Positions 11,294 through 23,959 of a DNA stretch of 64,000 nucleotides are shown here, piece after piece. The position numbers were made by a program, and so were the translations under genes. The notes under the pieces are model-generated. The model made no database searches. It saw only the letters and a program-made list of their open reading frames with translations, and had not been told where the DNA came from. Each line of letters opens with the position of its first letter. Position 1 is the stretch's first letter. Source of the stretch: Amyloporia xantha (taxonomy: Eukaryota; Basidiomycota; Agaricomycetes; Polyporales; Adustoporiaceae); contig JAYKKR010000001.1 of assembly GCA_036971615.1 (NCBI GenBank), forward strand, positions 3,534,001 through 3,598,000. The letters are read 5' to 3'.

Positions 11294-14200
11294 CTAACCA
11301 CCTGCCGTCAAACACACCGCTCTGGTTGCTACCAACGCACCTGCCGCACTATCGAACGGAAGATCGACCGTGAAAAGGACGTGGCTTCGGTCGCTGTTCA
11401 AATATACGGGCAAGTTCACTGTTCTCGTTGAAGGAGAGTCGTCTGATTGAACCCAGCGAATTTGTGATGGGTTCAGTCTGACAGTCTCGCCGTTATTCAG
11501 AGCTAGCTTGTCAGTCTCCCATGTAGCGCCTTCGAGAACAAGGCCTGTATTTGCGGACTTAGTCTCGCAATATAACATCATCGAGGTGATGGACGTACCG
11601 TCTACGATAAAAGCTCCTGGGTCATTCACCTTGTCTATGTCAAGCTTGAGGTGCAATGTCTCTAAGCTCCACTTCTTTCGATGTGCCACAGCTTGACGCG
11701 TAGCCGTGATATACGCTTCTGGGAAAAAGAGCCCACCAAGCCAAACCTCTACGTTGTTCAAGTTGTCGAGTCTAGCAATTTGGTCTAACTGTGCCAAGCG
11801 ACGAGCAAAGTCTGAGACCCAACCAGATACCGCTAAGGTTTTGTGGACTTTGTAGCGTCTCCAGTGATCAGGTATAGTTCCTAGAGTTGACTTTGAGAAA
11901 ATGCATGAAGGAGATTATAATCAGCACCATACCCTTAGTCAACGAGCTCATGAGGGTACGGAGATGATTGGTCTGTTTTAATGTGCCCTCGCAAATCTTT
12001 GTGACGTCAACCAAGTCTCTGCGGACTTGATTCAGAAGCTTGCTACCAATATTCCCTTCTCGAGAGAACAATCGATACAAGGGATCTGAATTATCGCCAC
12101 TCTGCTTCTGGAGAGTAGTGAAGTTCTGCAGAGGGGATGAGAGAGGAACTCAATGTACTGTGAAGGTTGACACTTACAGATGGTAATTGTTGGAGCCATT
12201 CGCGGCACCGCTCCAGGAGATTCCTCATCCAAGCAGGTTGCTGAGAAGCCTGTCCCTTGGAGGGCCCAGCACTCGAAGCTGCTGAATCATCGTCATCGTC
12301 AGAGAGCATCCTCATTTTTCGCAGCTTTCCCATGAGCTCATTCCCTAAGACATATTGAGCATTCCCGTACCGGTCTGAAGAATAAGAATTTACCTTGTGC
12401 AATAGCAATTACTCGCTCTGCAGTTGGAGGAAGACTCAGCCAAGACGGAGGTTCACGCTCTGGCAGGCCTTGCACCCACGACAAGAAATGCTCCAGTTTG
12501 GTACCATCAGGAACGCCAAGGACTTGAGATCCAGTAGCGCTTGGGACGAGATCGAAGTCAACATTGTAGGCGGAGGGTGTGAACAAGCCATCAACAAATG
12601 CATCCAGAATCTTTTGATCGAAGTCGCTGTCGACTCTACCACCGTACACACTCTGTTTGACCAGAGTTCTGACAGCATCCCAGGGGATGATCGCAGGATC
12701 AACATTAGCACGACCTTTGGCCACTGCGTTGACCCAAGTGTCGATGGTGTTGAAGGCAGACGCCATGTCTGAATCGTTGAAATCATAGACTTTGCTCCAT
12801 CCCAGAGGAACATAGCGCAGACGTTCTTGTACAACAGCATGGAACCAGGCAAGCATGAAGTACAGGCGAGCTTTCTCTGCCGGACCTTGCGACAGACGGG
12901 CGGTAGATATGTTGCGCAGTGAGTCCGTCAGATTAGCCTTGACACCTGGGGGTGGCTCATTCATGAGAATTCTAGACTGACGAAGGATATTCACAGGAAT
13001 GCTAAGATTAGCTTCCATCGTGAGGAAAAGCCGGAAGTTCCTGTGAGGGTCCAATGTCTGAAGCTTCTTCTCGAGTTGACCGAGCCAGGAAGGTGCAAGA
13101 TGAACGTTCTTGAGCAGGACCCACGAGCCTTGGCGGGCGGCAAAGGCGATTGCTTGATCAGCAAGAGTGAAACCCTCTTGTGAGCCCATGGCAACCTGAG
13201 CACAACGAGCACTTGTGTTTTGAATAAGGTTCTCAACCCGGTAGCTTGCATCGTAGCCTGTTACGGAGACGAGTGACAACGGGGTTGCCGGAAGAATTTC
13301 ATCGGCAACCATAGAGGCTAGGTCATAACCAGACTCAGCATTCAGGTCGGTCTCGAAAACAAGTCGAACGAAGGATGCTGTTGCCTGTAAGAGTCGATCT
13401 GGTCGCAGACACTTGATTATTAACATCCGCCGGATCCCTTCCACAGCCGCTGGAAGAAAGATCACATGTCAATTTACAAACAATACTGTCAGGTAAAGGT
13501 CACTCACGAGTACTGGCAGGCCATGGCGAAGGTACAGATTGTTCGGGGGTGCTAGACTCCAGGAATGGAATCCATTCGTCTTCATGCTGCAGCACATGGG
13601 CAACTACCGGCTGGAACAACGGCTGTTTTCCATACATTTCTAACCGTTGTTTCTGATCGACCGAAAGGAAGGCACAGTTCTGCAAGTCAGCATTACTGGG
13701 ATTAGTAGCCATGGTGCCATCTCCACTCTCCAGCAGGAACTCAAGTTCATCTGTGATCTCCTCGATGCCACGCAGTTTGACTTGAGCTAGAAGGACAGCC
13801 AGCATGACATGATCACGATGGAGGAGTGCACGCGAAGTCCTCTTATAGACCATTAGGAAGAGGTCGCTGAGGAGGACCTCTCTTCGACGATGGTAATCAC
13901 TGATGTTCTTGAGGTTGGGATTGTGATGGAGGACGTAATCGAAAATATCCAAGAAAAACCGCAAGGAGAACTGATAGAAGTGGTTGACCAAATTCAGCTG
14001 CTCCAGGATGAAGAATACTGCACTGCAGGCCTGCGCCAAGGGAAGGTATTCGGTGGTAACCTGCTCCACTTCTTTCATGACGAGATCTGTCTCCTCCACC
14101 TTTCGAGTAATTTCGGCTGCCTCTCTTTTCAGTGTCTCCAGAGTGTCAATGACTTTATCGTCGTCCAGAATATTACCCGTGGACTCGTTCAAAGCTTGAA

Positions 14201-17200
14201 GCAATAGCTTCTCTAACGTCCTCAGGCGGAGGCGGAACTCGCCCTGCGTTTTCATCAAATCCGTGCGCTTCCTCTCTGTGTCTGGACGTTCGACCTTGAG
14301 GACCTGATCTAGTGATTGGCTTTGGAGACTGCTCCTGGTCATCGTGAAGTTGACGAACGTAACTCGACTGCAAATATCTGGCGAAAATTCCACAGATGGA
14401 TCTCGTGTGGACAGGAACATAGTGAAGGACGGGGAGAAATCGATGTCCTGACTGCCGAGCCGGATGAGAACACGCCCTCCGGTCCTCCGGATTTCTTTGT
14501 TCAAGACAGGGTTGAGGATAGGGTCTAGATGTTCGACGTCTTGTATAAGGAGAGTATTGCCGAAGCGCAGTGCGCTCTCAAGGACCTTCAAGAACGCTTC
14601 ATCGAGGAAACTAGTCACTGTAATTTTGCGATCCTTGTATTCGTTGAGCAAAAAGTTCGTGGCTTGACCAGTAGGGTCGATGATTAAGGGGTACCGGCTG
14701 AAGCGCTTGATCATGATAGCATTCTCAGTGCAAAGATTATCAGGGGGCAGCCCTTTGGACTGCCAGCTGAGACGATCGTCTGCTGTCGAGAGGTAGTCTG
14801 GCAAAGATAGCTCGGTCTTAAACTTGATGTTTGCCTCGGCGAGGTGTGTCGACCACTCCTGCCACATGACCTCACGATAGTGCTGATCGAAGAATCCGCC
14901 GTAGGCCAGAAACGCAGCAGACAGCAAAACGTCACCGACGATGGTACTCATCTCAGTGTCGAAGGTACGACTTCCTGACTCCCATCGAGACTTCTCGGAC
15001 GACAAGCTCTCGAGGAGCTTCATGCTGCGATCGACTTTGCTTTCGACACGTTCCATCTCAGTCTTGATTGCTTGAGTTTCCCGGATGAGAGATGCGTATT
15101 CGTCCTTGTATTTCTCTATACTCGCCTCGAGCTCAGAGATCATGGTAATGATCATCTTCGCCTGCTCCTTGGTCTGTTCAGCTTGATCCTCCAACGATTG
15201 CACCTCGTTACGTAAAGGTTCGACCTTGTCCAGAATCTCAGAGAATCGGACTTGCGCAATTGCCCATTTCACTAGCGGGCCACAAGCCTTACTTGCGCGC
15301 TGCACCATCTCGAAGTTAAAGGACGGACGGCTGAGGAAATCTCTCTTCATTATATCGCGTAGCTGTTTCGTCATCTGCTTGGTCGTGTCGAAATTAACGA
15401 TTCTTTGAATGAAGTCATCCCGTCGAATGATGCCTTGCACTGTGCGCCAGCTGTCGATCTTGTGACCGAGAATTGTGCAAACAGATTCCATCGCCAACTT
15501 GACGGCTTCCGGGGGGTTCGCCATGGTACGAACTTCTTGCAGGTGCTGCTTCTTGATATTGCTGACAGCTGCTTGAGCATCAAGAACCGCTGGTTCGGCA
15601 TCAGCAAGGTCTGCCATAACAACAGCACGGCGCTGCTCAATGTGCTTGTCCTGTTCGACCAAGGCAGCTTGAATTTCAATGGATGCAGCCTTCTTCTGTT
15701 CTGCCTCTTGCTGATCCGCGACCATGCGCTTCAGCTTCTCATTGGCCTCCGCGTTCTTTGCCTCTAACTGAGAACGCTTGATAGCGAGGCTTTTCCGCAG
15801 TTCCTCAACCTGGGTCACAGTATCTCGAAGCTTGTCCAGGCCCACATGCAGGTGACGTTGCTGTTCTTCCAATTCCTCTCGCTTCTCGTTGTGCAGTCGC
15901 ACGTAGTGGTTAATGCTATAGATGGCATGTTAGCAGAGGGATTCATTTGAAGATATTAAGGCTTACAAGTCTAAATAGTGCCTAGGCGTAACATAGTTGT
16001 AACGACCCTGTCGGCGACTCAGGCGCTGGTTGATCTGGTGCAAAGACTGGTGCACATAGACCAAGGCATTGACGACAGCGGTGCGGTGTACAGGTGGCAT
16101 GGCCAATTCTCGATAAGCAATGGGGAACATGCTGGGGGGGCTGTAAGAAGGCAAGTCGAGATCCAGTGTATTCGTGAACTCCATGCCCACTTGGTAGAAT
16201 GCCTGATCAGACCAATCACCAAACCAGTCAAGCACGCAACGATTGAAGAGAGCAGGTGAAGTGGCGGCTCGGGACGCAAGACCATTCTCTGGAGGGTTCA
16301 TCGTAAAGACGACATGAAGGTTCTTTGCGACTTGCTGAGTGAACCAACGATAAAGTTCTTCGTGAGAGTCTAACATGAGCCCGTCGCGTTGGGAGCCTTC
16401 TTTACAAGCCGTCATCAGAGCAGAATGTTCATCTCCTTCGAAAAGACCCGGAACCTCAGCGTTGGCCAGGAGTGTGTTCATCCGCTCCAGGAATCCGGAG
16501 TCCAGAACGTTGGATTCATCCATGATGAAGCATATCTTTTCTCCCTTGCAGCCAGAACGACGCAGAACTGTTCTTAGATCTTCGTCGAAGTCTTCGCCCG
16601 TGTACTTGTTTCGAGACTTTGATCTGGAAGATGTTCAGACCGTTCATCCACGCAACGAACCGAGACAAGGTCGTCTACAGCGAAGCGTAAGTATGACGGG
16701 GTTTCGAAATGGAGCTCAAAAGACACTCACTTTACCACTACCACTGACTCCAATTAACAGCAAATGTCCTTGGATCTGCCGGAACACACGATCGATGCGA
16801 AGAACGTGATCCAAGACGTCGTTGAAGAGCACAAGTGGGACATCGAGCTCTTCCTCGTAGAAAACACGCAAGCGCGCCTTGGTGTATTCACGGAGAACAC
16901 TGCGATCCACTGGAATGTAATTTTTGGAAGTCCAGTTTGAGAACAAGATAGGGCGTGACAACGCCTCGTCGCGGTTGATCGTAGGGAAGTGCTCCATTGC
17001 GGCCGCATCAATGCTCTCGTCCGTCCATCTTTTCTCTTCTTCAGTAACGAGCCGATCTTGGAACAGTCGTAACGCTTCGTGTGCCCAAACACGCACAAGG
17101 CCCTCGACAGACAAGACCTCCAGCGGCCTAACAGCTTCGTAAATGCCACGCACCCAGCGGGTCAATTCACGAGGACTGTAGACGTAGTGTGCTTGAATGT

Positions 17201-20200
17201 CAGTGGTGAAGCGCTTCTGCGAAGCGAGATACAAGGTGACCATGGCATCTGTGAGCGGCTCAGCATATGTTCGGAGATTAGGTACAACTTTCAGAAGTGC
17301 GCGGTTGTAGGTGCCGTAGATCTGCTTCAATGATAGCTCTCCGGGATAATCCACCATGACCAGAGGTGCATGTCGAAGGAATCGATGGGTGAGAGGGACA
17401 CGGCCAGGATCCGTAGGTGGATTGCAAGCGCCAACGAACTGAATTCGTTCTAATTTGACCCAAGCCATATCAGACGTCCTCCAATAACCTCCTGATTCGA
17501 CGAGCTGGCGAATGAACGATATAACTCGCTGAGTACCATATTTGTCAGTGGCAGGTAAGTTGATTTCGTCGCAAAAGACAACCAGCCAACGGCCGATTTG
17601 AACCGGTGCTAGAATAACACCGTTTGGTGTTTTCCGGTATTCACAATATTGTTCGAACGTCTTCAGTATCAAGTCTGGCGTCGTGGCACTAGAGAAATTG
17701 AGGCCGACAACCTCCATGTCCGGAAGCTTCCGCAGTGCACTGAATAGGGTCATCGTCTTACCAGAACCTGGGGGGCCACAAAGCATGAGAGGCTTGTGTT
17801 CAGATAGCCACGAATATAGAACTTCTTCATGGCGAACCGTGTCGATCGTGGGGACCACAACATCAGAAGCCGTCACAGCGTGAGCCTCGATCTCTATCAC
17901 TGGAACTCGTGACTGCCATCCAAACCATTCACCATTGTTGACCTGGACGTCGTAATCGAGAAGAGAGCCACCTTGTCCCATAGAGGGGAGATCAATGCCG
18001 GTCTGCTTTCGCAAGAATTCGCCCATCTCAGAGCGCAATTCGAGTCGTGCATCCCCGGAGAATGCCCAAATAATATTGACCAACAGACGCTTCGTGACAT
18101 ACTGCTCTACCCGTTCGGCAGGAAGCGGGAAGTCGGAGTGCTGGAGGTTGTACTCGATAATGTTGCGTACTGTCTTGTTGACGAGGGAGAACAGAGTGTT
18201 AAGAGCACGAGTGGTGGTGAAATCCATGATGTGTTCGATGGAATCGGCAAAAGTGAGGGAGGCAGTAACCAGACCATCGTCGGCAAAGTATGGCTCAAGG
18301 ATAGCTGCAATCTGTTTCTGCGTGACGAGATTGGCAGAGGATGCTGTGTCTGAAGCAAGGACATCTGCACGGCGACCGGGCAATTCCAGTTCCTCGTCTT
18401 CAGCGTCGAGAGGAACCGACGAGAGCGTGTCAAGATAATATCGGTATACCATGGACGGCTCAACAATGTCCTCGCTAAACCAGATCATTCCGCACCGACT
18501 GACAGTGGCAAGAGTGGCATATCTAAGATGTTCGACCTCGAACATGATGCGCACATTGGGCGGCAAATTCAGACGTTCTCCGTTCGGAAGGGTCAAGAGT
18601 TTGTTGTCGTCGAGAACGCTACAAAACGAACTTTAGTCAAGTGAGAAATAAATTGTGCTCGAGTTTACCTATTGAGATTCTCGACCCATTCAGGGTCAAC
18701 ATCGCCATCGAAAATTATCCAATGTCGCTTTCCACTCTCGCCACGAACATCATCGACAATCTTACGCAGTGTGTGAGTGAACAGTCCATCGTTCCATTCA
18801 CGTGTTGTAGGGTCCAAAGTGCCATAGAGAGCGTCCTTGTGCATAGCTTTGGGATCGATCACGTAGGATACACCTTCAATGCCGTCCAGGCGTTCGAGAG
18901 CAGCCAGGAGCACTTGCCAAGCATTACTTTTGCCGCTACCGGAAGATCCGACCATCATCAATCCATGTTGAATCTTCTGGATCTGGTAAAGCTGGAGAAT
19001 CTTGGAGATCCACCTTTCGCCTTCCACCAGTCGACGCTCCTTACACACTATGCTGATCTGCTCTCGCAGAGCATCCAGGTTCACAGGAACATAGTCGGTA
19101 CCAGGGAACACATCCGCCAAAAGGCTAGTCGATAGGATTAGCCTCAACCAAGAACGTGACAATAAACAATCGGTGCAACCCACCTCGTGAGTAGAGGGAC
19201 GTCGTCAGCGACCAGCTTGGGTACTATGGTCTCAGTAACACTTTGGATCAAAATGACTTGCTCAGAGACAGCGTCAGAGAGTGCTCCAGCGTCTTCTTCG
19301 CCTGTTCGGGCGCTTTGAAGACGTTCGCGCTTGAGAATACCAGCACTGGCTAACACTGCTTTCAGGGCTCGCAACCCAAAATCGTAGTGAGGTTGTGGTG
19401 AAAGCTGCTCGTCACAAAGGTTGAAGAGAGGGACGATCTTGGAAGCAAGAGACTCGGCAGTGCGGAACCCTTGAGAGAAGAGCATCACTTGAGCAATCAG
19501 TTCTTGATCAGGGCGTGTCATAGCCATCCTGAAAGGCATTCAGCAGAAGTACGACAAATATTCTCGGTGAACAACTAACGGTCTGAACAGCTTGGTGAGA
19601 TTTGGCGGAAGCGTGGACCGCCCAGCATAATTCGGATTGGTAGTAATGAACATACCTAGGGACAGACAAAGGCGGTCAGTTTCATCTTCTGTAAGAGAAG
19701 TGTGTATAAAACCTACCCATGTTCTTGTTGAGCTTGACGCTCTTACCAACAAGCTCGATCTCGGTGTTAGGGTTCTTTACGAGAGCAGCAAGACCCTGCT
19801 GGATGCTCTGTACTTGTTGAGAAACAGCACTCAAGATTCGCTCTTCGAGACGATTGAATTCGTCGAAGCAGCCCCACGCGCCTACTTGACACAGTCCGAC
19901 GAAGATACGGCCCATAGCTTGGAAGTCGAATGTTTCGTCGCAACAGAAAACCAACACAAACCGACCAAGTTGCACACCCAGTGCTTTGACGGATTCCGTC
20001 TTGCCTGTAAACATGGTTGATTAACAGAAACGACCTACCAGTCAGATCAAGAAACTCACCAGTTCCCGCAGGACCAAATGGAGAACCACCCAACTGACTA
20101 TCCAGAGCTTGAGTCAACGTCAGGTAACACCTATCCGTCAAGGGCGTCTGCACAAGTCGGTCGGGGACTCCAAGGTATTCCCAACCGTACGGGAATGTTG

Positions 20201-22737
20201 CATCCGCCACCCGGATCGCTAACCTATCCAAAGGATTCTCTACGTTCTGGTCCAGATAGAAACGCATCTGGTACAACCAAGAGAACGCGCGATTGTCCGA
20301 AATTCGTTGCTGAAGGAGATTGCGCAGTACATCGCGCTGGTGGACAAGCTCGGTGATGAGATGCTCGCACTTGCGCCGAGTGACGGGGCTGAGCTCAGTG
20401 AGCACCACGTCCGCTAGTAAATCCAAGCCTTGCCGGACGATATCAAGTGGTCCCTTCCAAAGTGCCAGAGCTCTCCAAAGCAGACTCGACAGAAGTCGTC
20501 CACGCCACCTGAATGGCAAGGGTCACAAGCTGCGCAGGGTATCTCTCTATCCATGTCATGAACTGGTCCTGCGGTAAGGGCGTGACAGACCCGTAGAACG
20601 TTTGTAGTTCAGAGACTGCATCACATAGGAGTTTCGCCAACGACATTCTCATCTCCGCTTCCAGTTTGGTCAACCAATCATTGATCTTAGGGTAGTCTTT
20701 GAGTAGGATCGGATCCTTAAACTGTACCTCCTCCCCCTCTCGGGATGCCATTCCTTGTATCTGCGTCAAATCGTCGTCCAGCATGATGGTCGAAATACCA
20801 GCAAACATCTTCTTCAGATGTTTCATGATACGCAATATTTCCTTGCTGTTACCGATGATCTCCAGTAGGTCTTCATCTCCAACGAAGTAGAACCGAGGGA
20901 AAGAAGCACGTTCCCGTTCTAAGTACTCTCCTAGAGCCTTCTGGATCTTGTTCAGCAAATCAGCAAGGCGCTCGAGACTCTTCTGGATTCCTTGGATGTT
21001 CATCACGTCTAGAACGAAAGGAGACTTGTAGACCTTCTTCATGACTGCCAAAAACTCCGTATTGATGTTGGAAAAGCGGGCAGTCTCGACAGGAAGCAGA
21101 TGCTTGATGTCTGCACTGCCCGAAAATATACCTTCAAGGTATACCCATTGCCGCTGTACGTCGATCCAGACATCTAGACAGGTCGTCAGTCACGTTAAAG
21201 TAATAATAAGTCAGCACATACCGAAAAGGACATGGATGCGGTTGAGCTTCTCCTCCCACGAGCCAGCCTGTATATGTATATTAGTAACCCATGCAAAGTA
21301 TTCGAAGGAGTGCTCCTAACCTCTTCCTCGAATACTTCGAAAACACATCTTTGGTCAGCGACACCTTACTGTTAGTCATGGAATCCCACCTTTATAATAG
21401 GGCGACAGCTTCATGGCAGTGAGCGAATTCAGGTTTTCGCTGCACTTGTTGAAGAGGTCATCCCACCCTCTGCGACGCTGGTTAGCTGTGAATGAAGATA
21501 ACCGTACAACGTCCTTACCGAATAAGCCGACATTTATTCTGATAATTGACAAGATCTAGAGTGTAGTTTGACCATATTTCCTTTACCTGCCTTATGTACT
21601 CCTCTAAAGCCATCTACAATCGGGTGAACAGTGAACCAATTGGACGTGGCATTCAGTGTGGCAACAAACCTCGCCCTGTGCTTGTATGATGACTTCTTTA
21701 ATAACATTCTCGTTCTTGCGCAGGTCCATATCATAGACATGACCGAGCGTCATCCTAATACGCGATGGTCAAAACACATGCAGATGTGTCAATATAACGG
21801 GACCAACAATGTTAGACTGATCTGTGTTGGCACTCGCAGAACCTTGAATAGTTGCTTCCAGTGCCTGTCCTTCAGGGCCTCAGACTTCAGCTCGGACACG
21901 AGTGTGTTCGACTTGAGAAGGCCACGCAAAACCTCTTGAACATATTCGAAGGCGGCATATTGTCTCATCCTCGTCGGCATCTCCTTCGTCGACGACAGCA
22001 AGCCGTCTATTTGCTGCCTTAACTTCCTCGGCTGCACGGTGGCCCATGCCATCTCCTTCAGTTCACCTATCTGGTTCCAGATACCAGACAGAGCCGTCCA
22101 GACTGCCTTCAGATCTCGCAGTTCTTCGAATATTGGTTCAAGACGTGTGTGCCGTATGAGCTCGAGATCAAGGGCTTCCTTCGCCTTGCATACGAGATCA
22201 TATTCCTCTTGCAGGCGGGTAAGTTTGCCCTTCGAACACGTTGATGGTGTTTATAGCGGTATCCGCGCGCATGCTGCCCTGAACTGGACGCGTCTGCTCC
22301 CATTCCTGTATGATATCGTTGATTTTGTTCTCGACTATCTTGTCCTCGGCAACGATTTTCAATTGCAGCCCAGCTGCAATAAACAACTCGTGAATAGACA
22401 CGACGAAGTGATGGTCAAATGGGCTCACCGAGCTGCTCCTGGATAGAGTCGTTCTTCCTCTTCAAGATCTCGTTGAATGCACTCCACTCTCCCTGCAGCT
22501 GGTCACTGTATAGCCAATCATCTGGAAATTGGTAACGGAAGCGTTCCAACGTCTTCTCACCGCTCGCGCACAGTTCGATCATAGGACCCCATTGTTTCGT
22601 CTTACGTTTCAGGTCTTGCACGAAGGTAATGAACGTGACTGCAGCCGCAGTCGACGTATTCGACGACGTGAGCAGCTTTGAGAAAGAAGTCAGAGATGCT
22701 GTTACATTCAGTACGAACACACCGAACGTACCTCCAT
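11294..22737 (-). CDS. dhc2: Cytoplasmic dynein heavy chain, motor-half gene (Dhc2)
   Basis: A gene with many short introns encoding roughly 3,300 residues. In order: distal tail ([12 protein letters not shown]...YQFPDDWLY, 22,420-22,670), linker ([20 protein letters not shown], about 20,900), AAA1 ([12 protein letters not shown] split by an intron near 20,030; Walker B CFDEFNRL), AAA2 (GSSGSGKS, about 18,940), AAA3 (GPPGSGKT, about 17,775), AAA4 (GVSGSGK, intron, TT; about 16,750), stalk coiled coils with the microtubule-binding tip [11 protein letters not shown]...LVKWAIAQ (about 15,520-15,230), AAA5, AAA6 and the C-terminal domain. The long exons are near 16,716-18,596, 13,500-15,902 and 12,338-13,465. 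The tail dimerisation region (about 1,000 residues in unsplit dyneins) is absent, matching the Agaricomycete dhc1/dhc2 split. ATG at 22,737 is the first in phase, but frame-compatible sequence reading like tail helix (RVVRQNLLATQ) continues upstream to about 22,806, so the start is uncertain. Confidence 0.9.
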
Positions 22738-22871
22738 GATTGCTTGTTGCAACCCAAGCTGCGTTGCTAATAAATTCTGGCGCACGACGCGTCGTCGCGT
22801 AACTCAAAAGGAGAGCTCGGGAAGTGCCGAGAAGGCGCTTACACTCTGCTCTCGTCCACCAACTGCTGCTA

Positions 22872-23146
22872 CACTGGATGCGGTTTAGAATATTTTCCAG
22901 TGAGATATGGTGAAAATATTGTAAAGTAAGTCAAAATACTTTTAGCATAATCGACTCTTGAGTATTTGGAAAATATGGAAAATATATTGTATAGGCTAGA
23001 AGATATTGTAAATGTGCTCAAAAGATTAGGATATCAATTGAAAAATATTAGGATTTTGTTTGCTGTAAAGGGCAAAACTTATTCTGACTATGTTTAGAAT
23101 ATCTTTAGAATATACTTGTCAGAAGTATTCTAAACCGCATCCAGTG
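22872..23146. mobile_element. CACTA-like MITE, 275 bp
   Basis: Perfect 21-bp terminal inverted repeats start CACTGGATGCGGTTTAG at 22,872-22,892 and mirror at 23,126-23,146. CTA flanks both sides (22,869-22,871 and 23,147-23,149), a 3-bp target duplication. The interior is AT-rich, without an ORF, and full of short repeats such as TTTAGAATA and GAAAATAT near the ends. CACTG ends, a 3-bp duplication and subterminal repeats fit a non-autonomous CACTA (EnSpm/CMC) element. It sits between the divergent genes dhc2 and sme1. Confidence 0.88.
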
Positions 23147-23219
23147 CTAGCGCCTGCAGCAACCTGCGCACCAACTCTCATCGAATCCTCTCTTTCATCG
23201 CAACAAAGATCTCGTCAAG

Positions 23220-23959
23220 ATGTCGGGTCGCCAACAGCGTGTGATGGTTCAGCCCATCGTGAGTGTTATGCTTGTAGCGCAATCCTCACCTAAACTAACG
23301 TTTCTCAGAATGTGATCTTCAAAAATCTGCAACAGGTATGATATCGCAATGAGTTCCAGATGATCATAGTGTACTAATTCAAAGCACATTTTCAGCGGGC
23401 GAAAGTCGTCATATGGCTGTACGACAACATTGAGATGCGCATTGAAGGGCGAATCATTGTGCGTGTTTTGCATCCCGGTTGAGCACACTTAGTGTTGAAC
23501 ATCGCTCCATGAAGGCATCGACTGCATTGTGATTTCACATCCTGTGCATACTTTGCGATCCGATGAAACTGGCCGTGCTGCCTTCTGTCTGCCTTCTTCG
23601 TTTTCTCGGTATTCGGTCGCAGTGCGGGGCTATTACTCACATATTCTCTATACAGGGCTTCGACGAGTTCATGAACGTAGTCATAGACGAGGCTGTTGAA
23701 GTATATGTGAAAGATGCCAAGCCGCGACGAGATCTAGGTATGCCATTCGCTAATCATACTGATCGCCGTTATTGAGATGATTGTAGGACGTATATTGCTC
23801 AAGGGTGACAACATCACTCTCATTCAGCAGGTGGTATGATGTTTATCTTGTGTGTGGTTGCTGCATCAAAATTGAACCGGCGGCATGTACGCCTCGTGGA
23901 GTCCGCCCGTGCTTGTAACTCTCGATGTTATGCTATGTGTATTATAGACGTCCCTATAA
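23220..23959 (+). CDS. sme1: Spliceosomal Sm protein E
   Basis: Exons 23220-23258, 23309-23335, 23396-23458, 23656-23737, 23787-23830 and possibly 23948-23959 give 87-88 residues. Core snRNP subunit of the heteroheptameric Sm ring on U1, U2, U4 and U5 snRNAs. Sm1 motif: [31 protein letters not shown]; Sm2 motif: [15 protein letters not shown]. The 3' end is ambiguous: reading through the last donor stops after two codons (GTG GTA TGA, 23,839), while splicing to 23,948 adds TSL and makes the CDS overlap the pex10 stop. It is divergent from dhc2, with the MITE 73 bases upstream of its ATG. Confidence 0.93.

Noticed and set aside
22198..22807. Alternative open frame upstream of dhc2 (LLSYATTRRAPEFISNAAW...)
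   Set aside because: It is open but its peptide does not resemble dynein tail, while the neighbouring frame with a 56-nt intron gives a helix that does.
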